64,000 nucleotides of DNA, from the NCBI RefSeq assembly GCF_002113025.1, contig NZ_NEJH01000009.1:62001-126000 (forward strand), given 5' to 3'. This document shows, piece after piece, positions 17,968 to 26,020 of this stretch. Every line of letters begins with the position of its first letter. The stretch's first letter is position 1. The translations under genes and the position numbers were made by a program. The notes beneath the pieces are model-generated. The model made no database searches and was not told where the DNA came from. It saw nothing but the letters and a program-made list of their open reading frames with translations. The DNA is from Pseudomonas sp. B28(2017). Its GTDB lineage: Bacteria > Pseudomonadota > Gammaproteobacteria > Pseudomonadales > Pseudomonadaceae.

Positions 17968-18369
17968 ATGCTCTGTTCACTCGTATCAAATGGTCAGCCA
18001 CAAACGCCTGACCGATTAGAACTGACGGCCCCTTGGTGGAGTTTTACGAAAACAGTCCTGGCTACGACAGCCCTATCGTTAGTACGCGACGGCCTCATCG
18101 GACTGGACGACCCAATTCTTGATCAGCCTTTCACGTTACGCCAGCTACTGCGGCATGAGGCAGGCCTGGCCGATTACGGCGAACTTGCGCAGTATCACGC
18201 CGCTGTTACGAACAGTGAGCCAGCCTGGTCGGCAGATGAAATAATGCAACGCCTTGACGGTGCTCGACTTCGATACAGTCCCGGAACCGGTTGGCGTTAC
18301 TCAAATGTTGGCTACTTGCTTGTCGGCAGGCTTATTGAACGTCTGACTGCGCAATTGCACTCCACTTGA
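17968..18369 (+). pseudogene. C-terminally truncated beta-lactamase/serine hydrolase
   Basis: 133 residues from ATG 17968 (AAGGAGG three bases upstream). It has the class C beta-lactamase/DD-peptidase motifs SFTK (residues about 25-28, catalytic Ser and Lys) with the following helix TVLATTALSLVRDGLIGLDD, a HEAGLADY region, and YSN (Tyr motif, in WRYSNVGYLLVGRLIE). The third motif (HxG/KTG) is absent because the frame runs into the tandem repeats at 18355. The N-terminus is also short, following IS110 sequence. Family members normally have about 350 residues. Confidence 0.75.
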
Positions 18370-18444
18370 CCACCCGTTTGCATTCGACCTGACCAGTCAT
18401 TTGCATTCGTTCTGACCACCGATTGCATCGGATTTCACCAGCAC
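18355..18444. repeat. Four tandem about 23-bp repeats, probable IS21-like element end
   Basis: Units begin at 18355, 18377, 18400 and 18423, each of the form TTTGCATTCGNNCTGACCA followed by about four bases. Outer units are more diverged. Multiple short terminal repeats of this size are characteristic of IS21-type ends. They interrupt the serine hydrolase gene. No transposase gene is left next to them. Confidence 0.5.
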
Positions 18445-18515
18445 GCTTTGTAACCATGATCGGCAGAGAGCGGCCAGGCGCTGCTGGGGGACGTAGCAAT
18501 GACGAAAGAGCAACT

Positions 18516-18659
18516 ATGCTAGGTCTGATGCCGGAATTGATCGAGCAGATCGGGCCTTCCGTCCATACGTCGTGGCAAAACAATGGGAATGGGATCGGTC
18601 CGCTTGTGTTGAATTGGCCGTTGCTGCATCTCAAGGCAGGTCTGCCGGAGGAGGTCTGA
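18516..18659 (+). CDS. Short unidentified frame before the formyltransferase
   Basis: 47 residues from ATG 18516, ending LPEEV at TGA 18657-18659, which overlaps the leader of the next gene. The frame may be the tail of a gene cut by the repeat element. No family is recognised. Confidence 0.3.
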   Translation: MLGLMPELIEQIGPSVHTSWQNNGNGIGPLVLNWPLLHLKAGLPEEV

Positions 18660-18661
18660 AG

Positions 18662-19489
18662 TTGCGAATCGCTTTTCTGGTGAACCGGGACGTGGAGAGC
18701 AATCTCACTCTCAATTTCCTGTTGCCCGAGATTCACGAGAGCACAGTGGGAATATTCCTTTCGGAGAGAGTGGGATCGGGCAGGAAGGTGCCACGCATGC
18801 TCGGACAACTGGCATTGATCGAGCAGGACTTCTTCAATGCCTTGGCCCCTGGGTTAATCGGATCGAGCGACCAGGTCAGCAGCGGGCATCGATTCGGTTT
18901 TGCAGAACTGCAGCAACGCTTTGGAGTTCCTGTGCGGGTATTGCCCAGCTTGAGGGATACTGCGGGCCTGCAAATGCTGCAGGATGCGGGAGCGGATCTG
19001 TTCATATCAATCCGCTTTGGTCAAATCCTGAAGAATGAAGCGTTGGCAATTCCGCCACGCGGCGTCCTCAATCTTCACTCTGGCCTCTTGCCTCAATATC
19101 GAGGTGTTCTCGCGACCTTCCGGGCGCTGCTGAACGGGGACCCAGAGATCGGTTGTACTCTCCATTGGATCGACAGTCCCGGCATTGATGTTGGTCGCAT
19201 CATTGAGACTGCGCGTGTGGCAGTCGAAAAGGAACGCTCCTTGCTGTGGCACATCCTTTCACTTTATCAACCAGGCGCGCATCTCATCATGAACGCAATC
19301 AGGCGCTTGGAGCGCGATGAGCCCATGACGGGGACGTCTCAAGATCCATCCGCCGGGGCCTACTACTCCTTTCCCGGCGAGGATGACCTGATGCAGTTCA
19401 CGACACTGGGGTGGCGGCTCTTCGATCGCGAAGACGTTTGGGATCTTTTCGAGTCGTACGGATTTCCGTTGCGGATAAGCGCTCCTTGA
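18662..19489 (+). CDS. Formyltransferase-family protein
   Basis: 275 residues from the TTG at 18662, seven bases after GGAGGAGG. The N-terminal half has the Rossmann-like formyltransferase fold, with the signature loop around residue 138 (NLHSGLLPQYRG) corresponding to the HxSLLPxxRG folate-binding motif and the catalytic-type Asp in HWIDSPGIDVGRII. Unlike methionyl-tRNA formyltransferase it lacks a typical C-terminal domain and has a short tail ending FESYGFPLRIS. Such stand-alone proteins formylate sugars or amines; the substrate here is unknown. Base composition is slightly lower in GC than flanking core genes. Confidence 0.75.
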   Translation: MRIAFLVNRDVESNLTLNFLLPEIHESTVGIFLSERVGSGRKVPRMLGQLALIEQDFFNALAPGLIGSSDQVSSGHRFGFAELQQRFGVPVRVLPSLRDTAGLQMLQDAGADLFISIRFGQILKNEALAIPPRGVLNLHSGLLPQYRGVLATFRALLNGDPEIGCTLHWIDSPGIDVGRIIETARVAVEKERSLLWHILSLYQPGAHLIMNAIRRLERDEPMTGTSQDPSAGAYYSFPGEDDLMQFTTLGWRLFDREDVWDLFESYGFPLRISAP

Positions 19490-19588
19490 GAGCTGAACGG
19501 CGGCAAGGCTTACTGAGGCCTTGTTGCTGGTGCATTGAAAAGCTCAAAACGACGCCGCAAAAGGTTGGCGTCGCTCAACGTCTGTGTT

Positions 19589-19675
19589 GGGTCGATCACT
19601 GCCCTTGGTGACAGACAGAAATCGGCCAGGAGCGGTCATCCGGGTGTCTACGAAACGAGGGGCGATTCAGTTGCC
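19589..19675. repeat. Dispersed intergenic repeat, copy 1
   Basis: Carries the segments GGGTCGATC, ACAGACAGAAATCGGCC and GGGGCGATTCAG. Related pieces recur at 25165-25213, 46139-46155, 49652-49690 and 52952-52972. No coding frame is visible. The function is unknown. Confidence 0.5.
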
Positions 19676-19824
19676 ACCGAAAACATAAAAACTGTATGCC
19701 CGAATAGTCCCATCCGTCCATGGAACTTCCCAAAAATATGATGTCAATTTGATGGCTTACTGCAACAATGATCGTTTGGATCAGTCAGCGTCAGGCTATT
19801 TCCTGACACCCCATGGAGAGAGTG

Positions 19825-20250
19825 ATGAGAGTCATCGTTGCGATGTTATTGATATTGAGTGGTTACGCTTATGCTGATTGCAGCAACATCGGCGACAGCG
19901 ATCAACGCGCGTATTGCGAGGCCAAAGTCAATGGCCAAAGTTGCGGCAACATCCGGGACAACAACCTTCGGGCCAGTTGCGCGGCGGAAATGAACGGTCA
20001 AAGTTGCGGCAACATCAGTGATAACGATCAACGTGCCTACTGCAATGCCAAAGTCAATGGCCAAAGTTGCGGCAACATCCGGGACAACAACCTTCGGGCC
20101 AGTTGCTCGGCGGAAATGAACGGTCAAAGTTGCGGCAACATCAGCGACAACGATCAACGCGCTTACTGCAATGCCAAAGTCAACGGTCAAAGCTGCGGCA
20201 ACATCCGAGACAGCAATTTGCGTAATGAGTGTGATGCCATAAAGCGTTGA
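19825..20250 (+). CDS. Exported cysteine-rich 21-residue tandem repeat protein
   Basis: 141 residues from ATG 19825, preceded by a GAGAGAG-type site. A signal peptide (about 1-17, ending YAYA) is followed by six repeat units. Full units are 21 residues and alternate between two types: NGQSCGNIRDNNLRASCAAE and NGQSCGNISDNDQRAYCNAK, each followed by one hydrophobic residue. Every unit has two cysteines spaced C-x11-C, suggesting a disulfide-stabilised solenoid. The alternation is also clear at the DNA level (126-bp higher-order unit), pointing to recent duplication. Similar SIRDSDxRAYC-type proteins exist in other proteobacteria without known function. It lies just outside the Ycf46-type operon. 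Confidence 0.75.
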   Translation: MRVIVAMLLILSGYAYADCSNIGDSDQRAYCEAKVNGQSCGNIRDNNLRASCAAEMNGQSCGNISDNDQRAYCNAKVNGQSCGNIRDNNLRASCSAEMNGQSCGNISDNDQRAYCNAKVNGQSCGNIRDSNLRNECDAIKR

Positions 20251-20298
20251 TCGACGAATCACGCGGGACCAGCCGCTCTTCATTGACGCTGGGCCCGC

Positions 20299-20334
20299 GA
20301 ACGATTTAGCCAATCTGTTGCATCGACCGGTTGA
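20299..20334 (+). mobile_element. IS30-type transposase tail (12 codons)
   Basis: Reads ERFSQSVASTG then stop, identical in protein sequence to the end of the longer IS30 fragment at 46162-46359. The following bases ATCCACAGCC are also shared with that copy and with 44209-44218. It is the bare end of an element. Confidence 0.65.
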
Positions 20335-20623
20335 ATCCACAGCCAGAAGCAGCCGTTCGCGCGTGCACGCTTTGAGCCGATAGCTACCCCGCTCACCGAT
20401 ATCCAAATCTAGCGGTTCGGAATTCTGTTTCGAGGGAAGAAATGTTGGCCACGAAGGTCATCCTTTCTTCCCTGTGCCCACTCGGTTCTGCTGATCCGCA
20501 TGGGCGTGTCGCTAGGGTTTAAGCGGTTAGGCCGGCATCGATCAGGGTGACCAGTTATTCGTTTTGCACTTGGCAGGTGCAGGCTTGCTCATGCAGTCAT
20601 TTCACCGGCCAGACCATCAGCCG

Positions 20624-20642
20624 CGATTTGTGCAACAAAGCC
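20624..20642. mobile_element. IS5-type terminal repeat
   Basis: The 19 bases read GGCTTTGTTGCACAAATCG on the minus strand, the classic end of IS903/IS5-group elements. No transposase remains. It lies 26 bp from the 3-prime end of the AAA ATPase gene and may mark the left border of the AT-rich operon. Confidence 0.5.
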
Positions 20643-20667
20643 TTACCCACTGAAAAATCACCGCAGA

Positions 20668-22278
20668 TTAAAAATCAATTTGCCTGCCGCCGTTTTGAGT
20701 TTCCGTATCATTCTGACCGGCAACCATAGCCGAAGCGCTAATTGCATTTTGATTCGCCCAATCACGAAGTTTTGTAAACTCGTCTTTACGCATTTTACTC
20801 ATTGGTACTAAACGCGAAATAGTAGTTTCAAAATCAACCATAGTCAGGTCGCTTACATCACCAGAGCCATTCATCCGCCGTGAGAACGCTTCAATCAGCG
20901 AGTCCCCAACCCACGCTTCGATTTCAGCACCAGAAAGCACAATGTCCTTACCAAAATTCGACTCACCTCCTAGAGCAGACAATCGATCCAAATCAAATTT
21001 TTCTGGGTCACGTTTCAATTTTTTCAGATGTATTTCAAGAATCTTCTTTCTTTCTAATGTCGACGGGAAGTCAACGAAAAATATTTCGTCGAATCGCCCC
21101 TTTCTCAACAACTCCGGAGGTAAGCTATTGATGTTGTTAGCGGTAGCAAACACAAAGACAGGCGCCGTTTTTTCCTGCATCCAAGTCAACAGTGTGCCGA
21201 ATACGCGTGTAGCCGTGCCACCATCAGGTGCTCCTCCGGAAGAGCCGGAAAGTCCTTTTTCAATTTCATCGATCCATAGAATGCAGGGCGAAATGGCTTC
21301 GGCAGTACGTAGTGCGGAACGAATATTGGATTCTGAAGAGCCAACCACCCCCTGGAAGATTTTTCCCATGTCCAAACGCAATAAGGGCATGTTCCATGAC
21401 GACGCTACGCATTTCGCTGTTAGAGACTTGCCGCAACCAGGAACTCCAGTTAAGAGCAAACCCTTCGGGGTTCTGACACCGAACTCCTGAGCAATCTGCC
21501 CAAAACACTGGCTACGCAAATGGAGCCACTTCTTAAGAGTTGCCAGCCCTCCAACATCCTCAAGATTTACCTTTGAGTCGATGTATTCCAAGATATCTGT
21601 TTTTCGTATAATTTGTCTTTTTTCGGAAAGCAGGTCTTTTACGGTACTTTCATTTAGACTCAGACTGGATACCAATGAACGAGACAAGCTATTGTCAATT
21701 TCTAATCCCGTGAGGCCCAAGGCGGCATCAATGAGTTTATCTTTGGTTTCGCTGGAAAGATCAATCTTAACGCTGCTGTTGCCTTACCAGGAATTAACAA
21801 AGTTATTTATTTGATACTTGACTTCATCTCTTGATGGCAAAGGAAAATCAATCAACGTGATTTCCTTTTGAAGATCATTGGCAACTTCAAAGCTGGGTGC
21901 CACGATAATGCAATTACTTCGATATCCACGTGAGCGGATATTTATGGCTAAATCTCGAAGTCGACGACGATAGACAGGATTTGAGCTTGAGGTAAGGTAG
22001 TTGTGAGCATCACAAAAAACAAAAATATTTTTGCTGCCATCCTCCTTCGCCTTTTCTTCGCAAAAGTCCAAGGCCATTTTCAAATCAAAGGTTTTATCCC
22101 CAACCACGACGCCATTTATCTGGACTCCTAGCGTCGAATTCCAAACAAACAAACGATGGCTAAGCGCCTTGGCAATTTCAGAAATCTCATTGAGTGCACG
22201 CTCTTCCTCGAAAGTTTCAATGACCAAAATCGCATAACGCGCTTTGAGGTAATCTGTTATCTGCTTGGTACGGTTCAT
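20668..22278 (-). pseudogene. Ycf46-like AAA+ ATPase, interrupted by one in-frame TAA
   Basis: The frame would encode 536 residues. Residues 1-165 form the Ycf46 N-terminal domain (YAILVIETFEEERALNEI near the start, IFVFCDAHNYL, a LIDFPLPSRDEV end). A TAA at 21784-21786 follows NFVNSW; the same frame then resumes with GNSSVKIDLSSETKDKLIDA and continues to 20668. The AAA domain has Walker A GVPGCGKS (about 278-285), Walker B ILWIDEIEKG (about 334-343), sensor FATANN and an RKGRFDEIFF arginine-finger region. CAA to TAA is a plausible single change. The frame is otherwise clean, so readthrough, a sequencing error or recent inactivation are all possible. It is last in the four-gene operon; a TTG at 21720 could restart translation. 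Confidence 0.8.
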
Positions 22279-22305
22279 GCCTATTATCCCTGCGCTTGAA
22301 CTGAG

Positions 22306-22827
22306 TTATACATGCATCGGAAGACCGGTTTTGGTAACGCCAGAACTTGAAACAACAAACTCGACGACTCTTCTAGCACGAAAAAAGTCAATGTCGACTC
22401 TGTCGCTGGTTTTGATAATCTGCTTGTGCTGATAGGGATGTTTTGCGTTATGCCGATACCGACCAGCCAGCGTCAAGTCTACGGCTTTAACAACACGAAT
22501 CATGGCTTCATTCTGGAATATCTCTTTTGGCGTATAGCCTGTATAAAGTATCCAGTTTTTCTCGCCATTGACGGCATGTATTAATTGCTCCAACGCTGGC
22601 GCTTGGTCGAGCGGCTCCCCCCCAGAGAGGGTAACCCCAGCGATATCCAGTGCATTTATCTTCTGTGCCAATTCATAAATAGGCATCAGCGTACTCGCTT
22701 CGCGAGCGTGGGTCCCCTGATTGAAGCACCCCTTACAATTCAGCGCACAACCCTGCACCCATAATGTCAAACGCAACCCAGGGCCGTTAACGCTGCTCAA
22801 CTCCATATGGTGTACATTGATTTTCAT
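22306..22827 (-). CDS. Small radical SAM 4Fe-4S protein, activase-like
   Basis: 173 residues. The N-terminal segment GLRLTLWVQGCALNCKGCFN carries the cysteine motif C-x4-C-x2-C at residues about 27, 32 and 35, as in anaerobic ribonucleotide reductase activase (NrdG)-type proteins, followed by GVTLSGGEPLDQ (the SAM-binding GGE motif) and ILYTGYTPKEIF. The size matches the small single-cluster radical SAM group. No glycyl-radical enzyme is nearby; the partners in this operon are the Ycf46-like ATPase and the DUF1257-DUF2997 protein. Its ATG directly abuts the stop of the preceding gene (TAAATG). Confidence 0.82.
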   Translation of the reverse strand: MKINVHHMELSSVNGPGLRLTLWVQGCALNCKGCFNQGTHAREASTLMPIYELAQKINALDIAGVTLSGGEPLDQAPALEQLIHAVNGEKNWILYTGYTPKEIFQNEAMIRVVKAVDLTLAGRYRHNAKHPYQHKQIIKTSDRVDIDFFRARRVVEFVVSSSGVTKTGLPMHV

Positions 22828-23460
22828 TTATAAATTCGCGCTGAGAATTTGAAGAGTTTGCTCTTCATGGACTACGGTATATTCCGGCTTCCACTCAGTC
22901 ACAAGCTCCGCAGTAGGGCTGGAAAGTAGAGATTCAAGCTCTTCAGTAAGTTTTGTGCAAATGTCGCCTTTCACGCCATGAACTTCCTCCGTAATTTCAT
23001 CGCCCGTAAAGGTGACATGAATGTTGTATTCGTAGTTAGGTCCAAATTCAATCTCGAACCCTTGAAGAGTTTCTTTCACTCTTGCTGGAACGCCTGATGC
23101 GTCTATGCGCTTGATGGTTTCATCGATGGCTACGCTGATGTACGCTTTCTGAAAGCTTAAAGCCAAATCAGCCATTATCGCTTCATCGTCGGCCGAAATA
23201 GTTCCCCGTTCGATGAGAAGTTTGTAGGACCCCTCCTCAATTTGGCAAACAAATAGATTGAATTTATCAGCCGTTTGGCCACAAATAGCTCTAAATTGCT
23301 GCTTGCCCATATAGCCTATTTTGCTCAACACCTTTTTACTGAAGTCGCTGGCAAATACGGAAACCAGACCAGTCGTGGGGCTAAGGCCCATCTTGCCGAA
23401 AGCTTTGGCAATGGCTTCTTCATTAACATAAGAAAATTCAAACTTTGTACAATGAGACAT
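22828..23460 (-). CDS. DUF1257 (Ycf35-like)-DUF2997 fusion protein
   Basis: 210 residues. The start MSHCTKFEFSYVNEEAIAKA and the following GKMGL match the opening of Ycf35/DUF1257 proteins (MSH-F/T..., then a helix ending in L-G). Residues about 135-200 match the DUF2997 pattern: EYNIHVTFTGDEITEEVHGV, then KGDICTKLTEELESLL, then EYTVV. In many genomes the two are separate small genes next to a Ycf46 ATPase (recalled family knowledge, not checked); here they are one polypeptide. It is two bases downstream of the membrane gene and abuts the radical SAM gene. Biochemical role unknown. Confidence 0.65.
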   Translation of the reverse strand: MSHCTKFEFSYVNEEAIAKAFGKMGLSPTTGLVSVFASDFSKKVLSKIGYMGKQQFRAICGQTADKFNLFVCQIEEGSYKLLIERGTISADDEAIMADLALSFQKAYISVAIDETIKRIDASGVPARVKETLQGFEIEFGPNYEYNIHVTFTGDEITEEVHGVKGDICTKLTEELESLLSSPTAELVTEWKPEYTVVHEEQTLQILSANL

Positions 23461-23462
23461 TG

Positions 23463-24455
23463 TTAAAGCTCCAGCCTGCGACCGGGAACAACATCTTCGG
23501 CGTTCTGGATAGCAATTAATACTTCAGGGGCAACCTCAATGTTGCGCATAGGTGTCACGGATGCAAGCGCAGCCTCAGGCGCAACAATTGTTGATGTCGA
23601 GGTTGGAGTTCCAGAGTTGATAACCACCCGACGTCTTTGTGCTGTCTGTGATGCACGACTACCACAAAGGAGACTTGCATCAATCGTTTCCAACAGCCTT
23701 TTTATTACCAGGATGGGATTTGATGTGAGCTTTTCGTATAGTCCAATGCGCAACAAAACATCGATTCCATCATTGAATTGCAATTTAACGAAGTAATTTT
23801 GATTTTCATCGCCAATGATGCCAATGCGCGAGACCTGATTCAGATCCCGTGACAGCTTTTTCCAAAGATACCCATCAAACGACGCTACAATTAATTTTGT
23901 TGCTGTTGCGGCAAAAGCATTGCTACCAGCTTCAACCTCGTCAGCATCAAAATTCTGGTAGCTGACCAGAATTTTCTCCCCTACAGGAAATCCCAGAGCG
24001 GTTGCCAAATATTCATTTGTCGAAAAATCGATATCTGCGTGAAATTTTAAGCTTTTTGACAGTGCATAAAGGCTAAAGATACCTACTAACCCAAAGCCTA
24101 TTGCTCTCAGCGCGTCTTCCGGTGCAAGAGCCACAAAAACTGCGAAAATAAAAACAATGATTCCGTAACCGTAGTTTATGGCCGTCTTTGTACTGAGATT
24201 TTTATTTCTATAACCCTGAAATGTTTTGCCGGGAATATATTTTTTTGAAGGTGCAAATAGCAGGGTGCCCACACCAAAAAAAACCAGACAAATAAGTCCC
24301 ATTGCAGCCTGGCGCTTTTGCCCATTTTGCAACCCTTCAAGAAACGCCCACGCACCGGTAACGATGAAAACAGGTAAGGATGCCAGTACTGCAAGCCCCG
24401 TTTTCTTACCTTTGGTGGCCATCATCATTTTCCACATCGGGATAGTCTTTATCAT
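23463..24455 (-). CDS. Four-helix membrane protein with possible PH-like domain
   Basis: 330 residues. Four predicted membrane helices lie at about 20-40, 50-67, 92-110 and 115-133. The cytoplasmic part (about 140-270) alternates strands such as KILVSYQNFDADEV, KLIVASFDGYLWKK and VSRIGIIGDENQNYFVKLQF, which resembles bacterial PH-type membrane proteins; that is a weak structural guess. The C-terminus is a low-complexity Thr/Val/Ala linker ending PGRRLEL. It is the first gene of the minus-strand operon and markedly AT-richer than the core. Several nearby ATGs (codons 1, 7, 10-12) make the exact start uncertain. Confidence 0.6.
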   Translation of the reverse strand: MIKTIPMWKMMMATKGKKTGLAVLASLPVFIVTGAWAFLEGLQNGQKRQAAMGLICLVFFGVGTLLFAPSKKYIPGKTFQGYRNKNLSTKTAINYGYGIIVFIFAVFVALAPEDALRAIGFGLVGIFSLYALSKSLKFHADIDFSTNEYLATALGFPVGEKILVSYQNFDADEVEAGSNAFAATATKLIVASFDGYLWKKLSRDLNQVSRIGIIGDENQNYFVKLQFNDGIDVLLRIGLYEKLTSNPILVIKRLLETIDASLLCGSRASQTAQRRRVVINSGTPTSTSTIVAPEAALASVTPMRNIEVAPEVLIAIQNAEDVVPGRRLEL

Positions 24456-25001
24456 TCACAAACCTTCTAGAGTTGGTGCACAAACGCGTAGTGAGGGGAT
24501 GACTGTAGAACTACTCATTGGTCTATGCTACATGACAATCTTTGGTTTATCACGCACTAGGGTTGGTCTAAGGTAGCCATAGGTTTCGGGCTAACTTCGA
24601 CCACTGCCGATTTTGAAAGTGGCGACTCGATCCAAACCGTTCAGATCACTCACTCATAGTTGGCTCCGCTACAGATTGTAGCTGCTGTGTACATCACACT
24701 CGAGCGGTAGCTCCGGCAAGGCGCCAAGCACTCGTTTGCGAATGCCAAGATCGGACTTCAAAAACTCCTCCCGTTATTGAAACTGAACGGGGAACACTAT
24801 TGGCATAGTTGTTGCGCGCAAATCAGCTAACCTTGAAAAAGCCTATCAGTGCTAAAGCGCCGTGCGGGAACGATAATTCGGCAAGAGCCCCTATTTCGAT
24901 TATCGTTTCCAGGTCTTACTTCAACCCGAAGTTACACTTCAGTTCAACGATACGGGCCCACGATGCTGGTGGGCCTCCGGAGTGGCTGGCCGGCCGCAAA
25001 C
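24456..25001. other. Gene-free upstream region of the AT-rich operon
   Basis: About 545 bp without a convincing gene; it should hold the promoter of the four-gene operon. The only clear structure is a hairpin, GGCCCAC (24955-24961) facing GTGGGCC (24969-24975), close to the miniature element at 25002. Confidence 0.4.
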
Positions 25002-25168
25002 GGCCCAGAGTGTGTAAAAACGCTTCACAAAAATTGAAGCATGCGCATCTACGTTAAATCTGAAGTTTATCGGCACGTCAGCAGATGTGGATTTCGCGTA
25101 GAAACGCGATTTCCAGTCCAATTTTGAGTGCCTGTCGCGCTCAAAAACGTTTTTACACAGCCTCGGCC
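25002..25168. mobile_element. Miniature inverted-repeat element, family B copy 1
   Basis: 167 bp bounded by about 21-bp imperfect inverted repeats: GGCCCAGAGTGTGTAAAAAC on the left and the complement of GGCCGAGGCTGTGTAAAAAC on the right. It contains no gene. A sister copy lies at 49490-49654. The ends presumably match a full-length transposon elsewhere in the genome. Confidence 0.65.
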
Positions 25169-25213
25169 AGAAGCGGACGCTCCCGAGTGTCTATTTAATC
25201 AGGGGCGATTCAG
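25169..25213. repeat. Dispersed intergenic repeat, copy 2
   Basis: AGAAGCGGACGCTCCCGAG followed by GTGTCTATT and GGGGCGATTCAGG parallels 19625-19672. It directly abuts the end of the family B element, suggesting the element inserted into this repeat. Confidence 0.45.
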
Positions 25214-25244
25214 GGGCTGGGGGTATGCATAGTTGATTCCCAAG

Positions 25245-25730
25245 CTAATCCTCAAGCTCGAATTGCTGAAAACCTACGCGCCTGACGTAAACCCAAAAGT
25301 CATCCCTTGGCTCGTACTGCTCCATGCAAACGCTGTGATCTTGGCACAGTTCATCTTCGTCGATCAGGATACGATCCCAATCGAAATCAGGGTTCTTGGA
25401 AATGGCGTAGCTAGGGTAAGGTTTGTCGAGATCGAAGTGGATCGAGTACACGAACAACGGAGATTCCCACAGCATGTGGGTTTCGTACAACCGCATCAGT
25501 TCGGGCATCAGTACTTTACAGTGCTGTTCGGCAAACTTCAGTGCCTGGGGCAAGTCATCCCACACATCCTTGACCACTCGTTGCGCGGCGCCGAGCCTGG
25601 CGCAAGGTGGCTCGCCATTGTGGTGTTCGACGTAAATCAATCGGTTGCCGAACTGGAATTCGCATTGCCAGACACCCGAGGGAGCACGCCAATGGCCAAG
25701 CATGGATTCGGTCAGTAGATTGATGTCCAT
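25245..25730 (-). CDS. Hypothetical acidic protein, 161 residues
   Basis: An acidic, aromatic-rich soluble protein with no signal peptide or membrane helix. It opens MDINLLTESMLGHWRAPSGV and closes RVGFQQFELED; the centre contains WESPLFVYSIHFDLDKPYPS. The composition (many Trp, Asp and Glu) is reminiscent of polymorphic-toxin immunity proteins, but no toxin gene is next to it and no family is recognised. The ribosome binding site is weak. An open frame on the opposite strand lacks protein-like composition. Confidence 0.6.
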   Translation of the reverse strand: MDINLLTESMLGHWRAPSGVWQCEFQFGNRLIYVEHHNGEPPCARLGAAQRVVKDVWDDLPQALKFAEQHCKVLMPELMRLYETHMLWESPLFVYSIHFDLDKPYPSYAISKNPDFDWDRILIDEDELCQDHSVCMEQYEPRDDFWVYVRRVGFQQFELED

Positions 25731-25841
25731 ATCGGTACCACACAGATGGAAAGGTGCTCAGGTTACCCTCTCAAGCACCAGCCTGGGAATGCCGTAGGCA
25801 CTTGGGCAAGTTGTCCGACATCCACTGGATCTGACCGGCAA

Positions 25842-25889
25842 CAATGGGTCGATTTCTGCCTTTCGCGACCGGCTTAAGTCGACCCATTG
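25842..25889. repeat. Inverted repeat CAATGGGTCGA/TCGACCCATTG
   Basis: Perfect 11-bp arms at 25842-25852 and 25879-25889. One arm with the following TTAAG recurs at 51019-51033. A dispersed Pseudomonas-type intergenic repeat rather than a gene-specific site. Confidence 0.55.
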
Positions 25890-26020
25890 CAGGCGTTCGC
25901 AGCTAATACAGTTGCGGTCAGTTTGCCAGCGCCGAGAGTCGCATCGTGCAAGATCTACCCGGTTGCGCTGCACTTGAGCATCACGCTGTGTCAATGCCTG
26001 TTGCAACCGCCAAACCATCG

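Noticed and set aside
19825..20250. Regular direct repeats that might suggest a CRISPR array
   Set aside because: Repeats are contiguous, in frame and encode a cysteine-patterned protein with a signal peptide; there are no spacers or cas genes.
25233..25718. Plus-strand frame opposite the 161-residue hypothetical protein
   Set aside because: The minus-strand product has normal protein composition and the plus-strand one does not; only one can be favoured.
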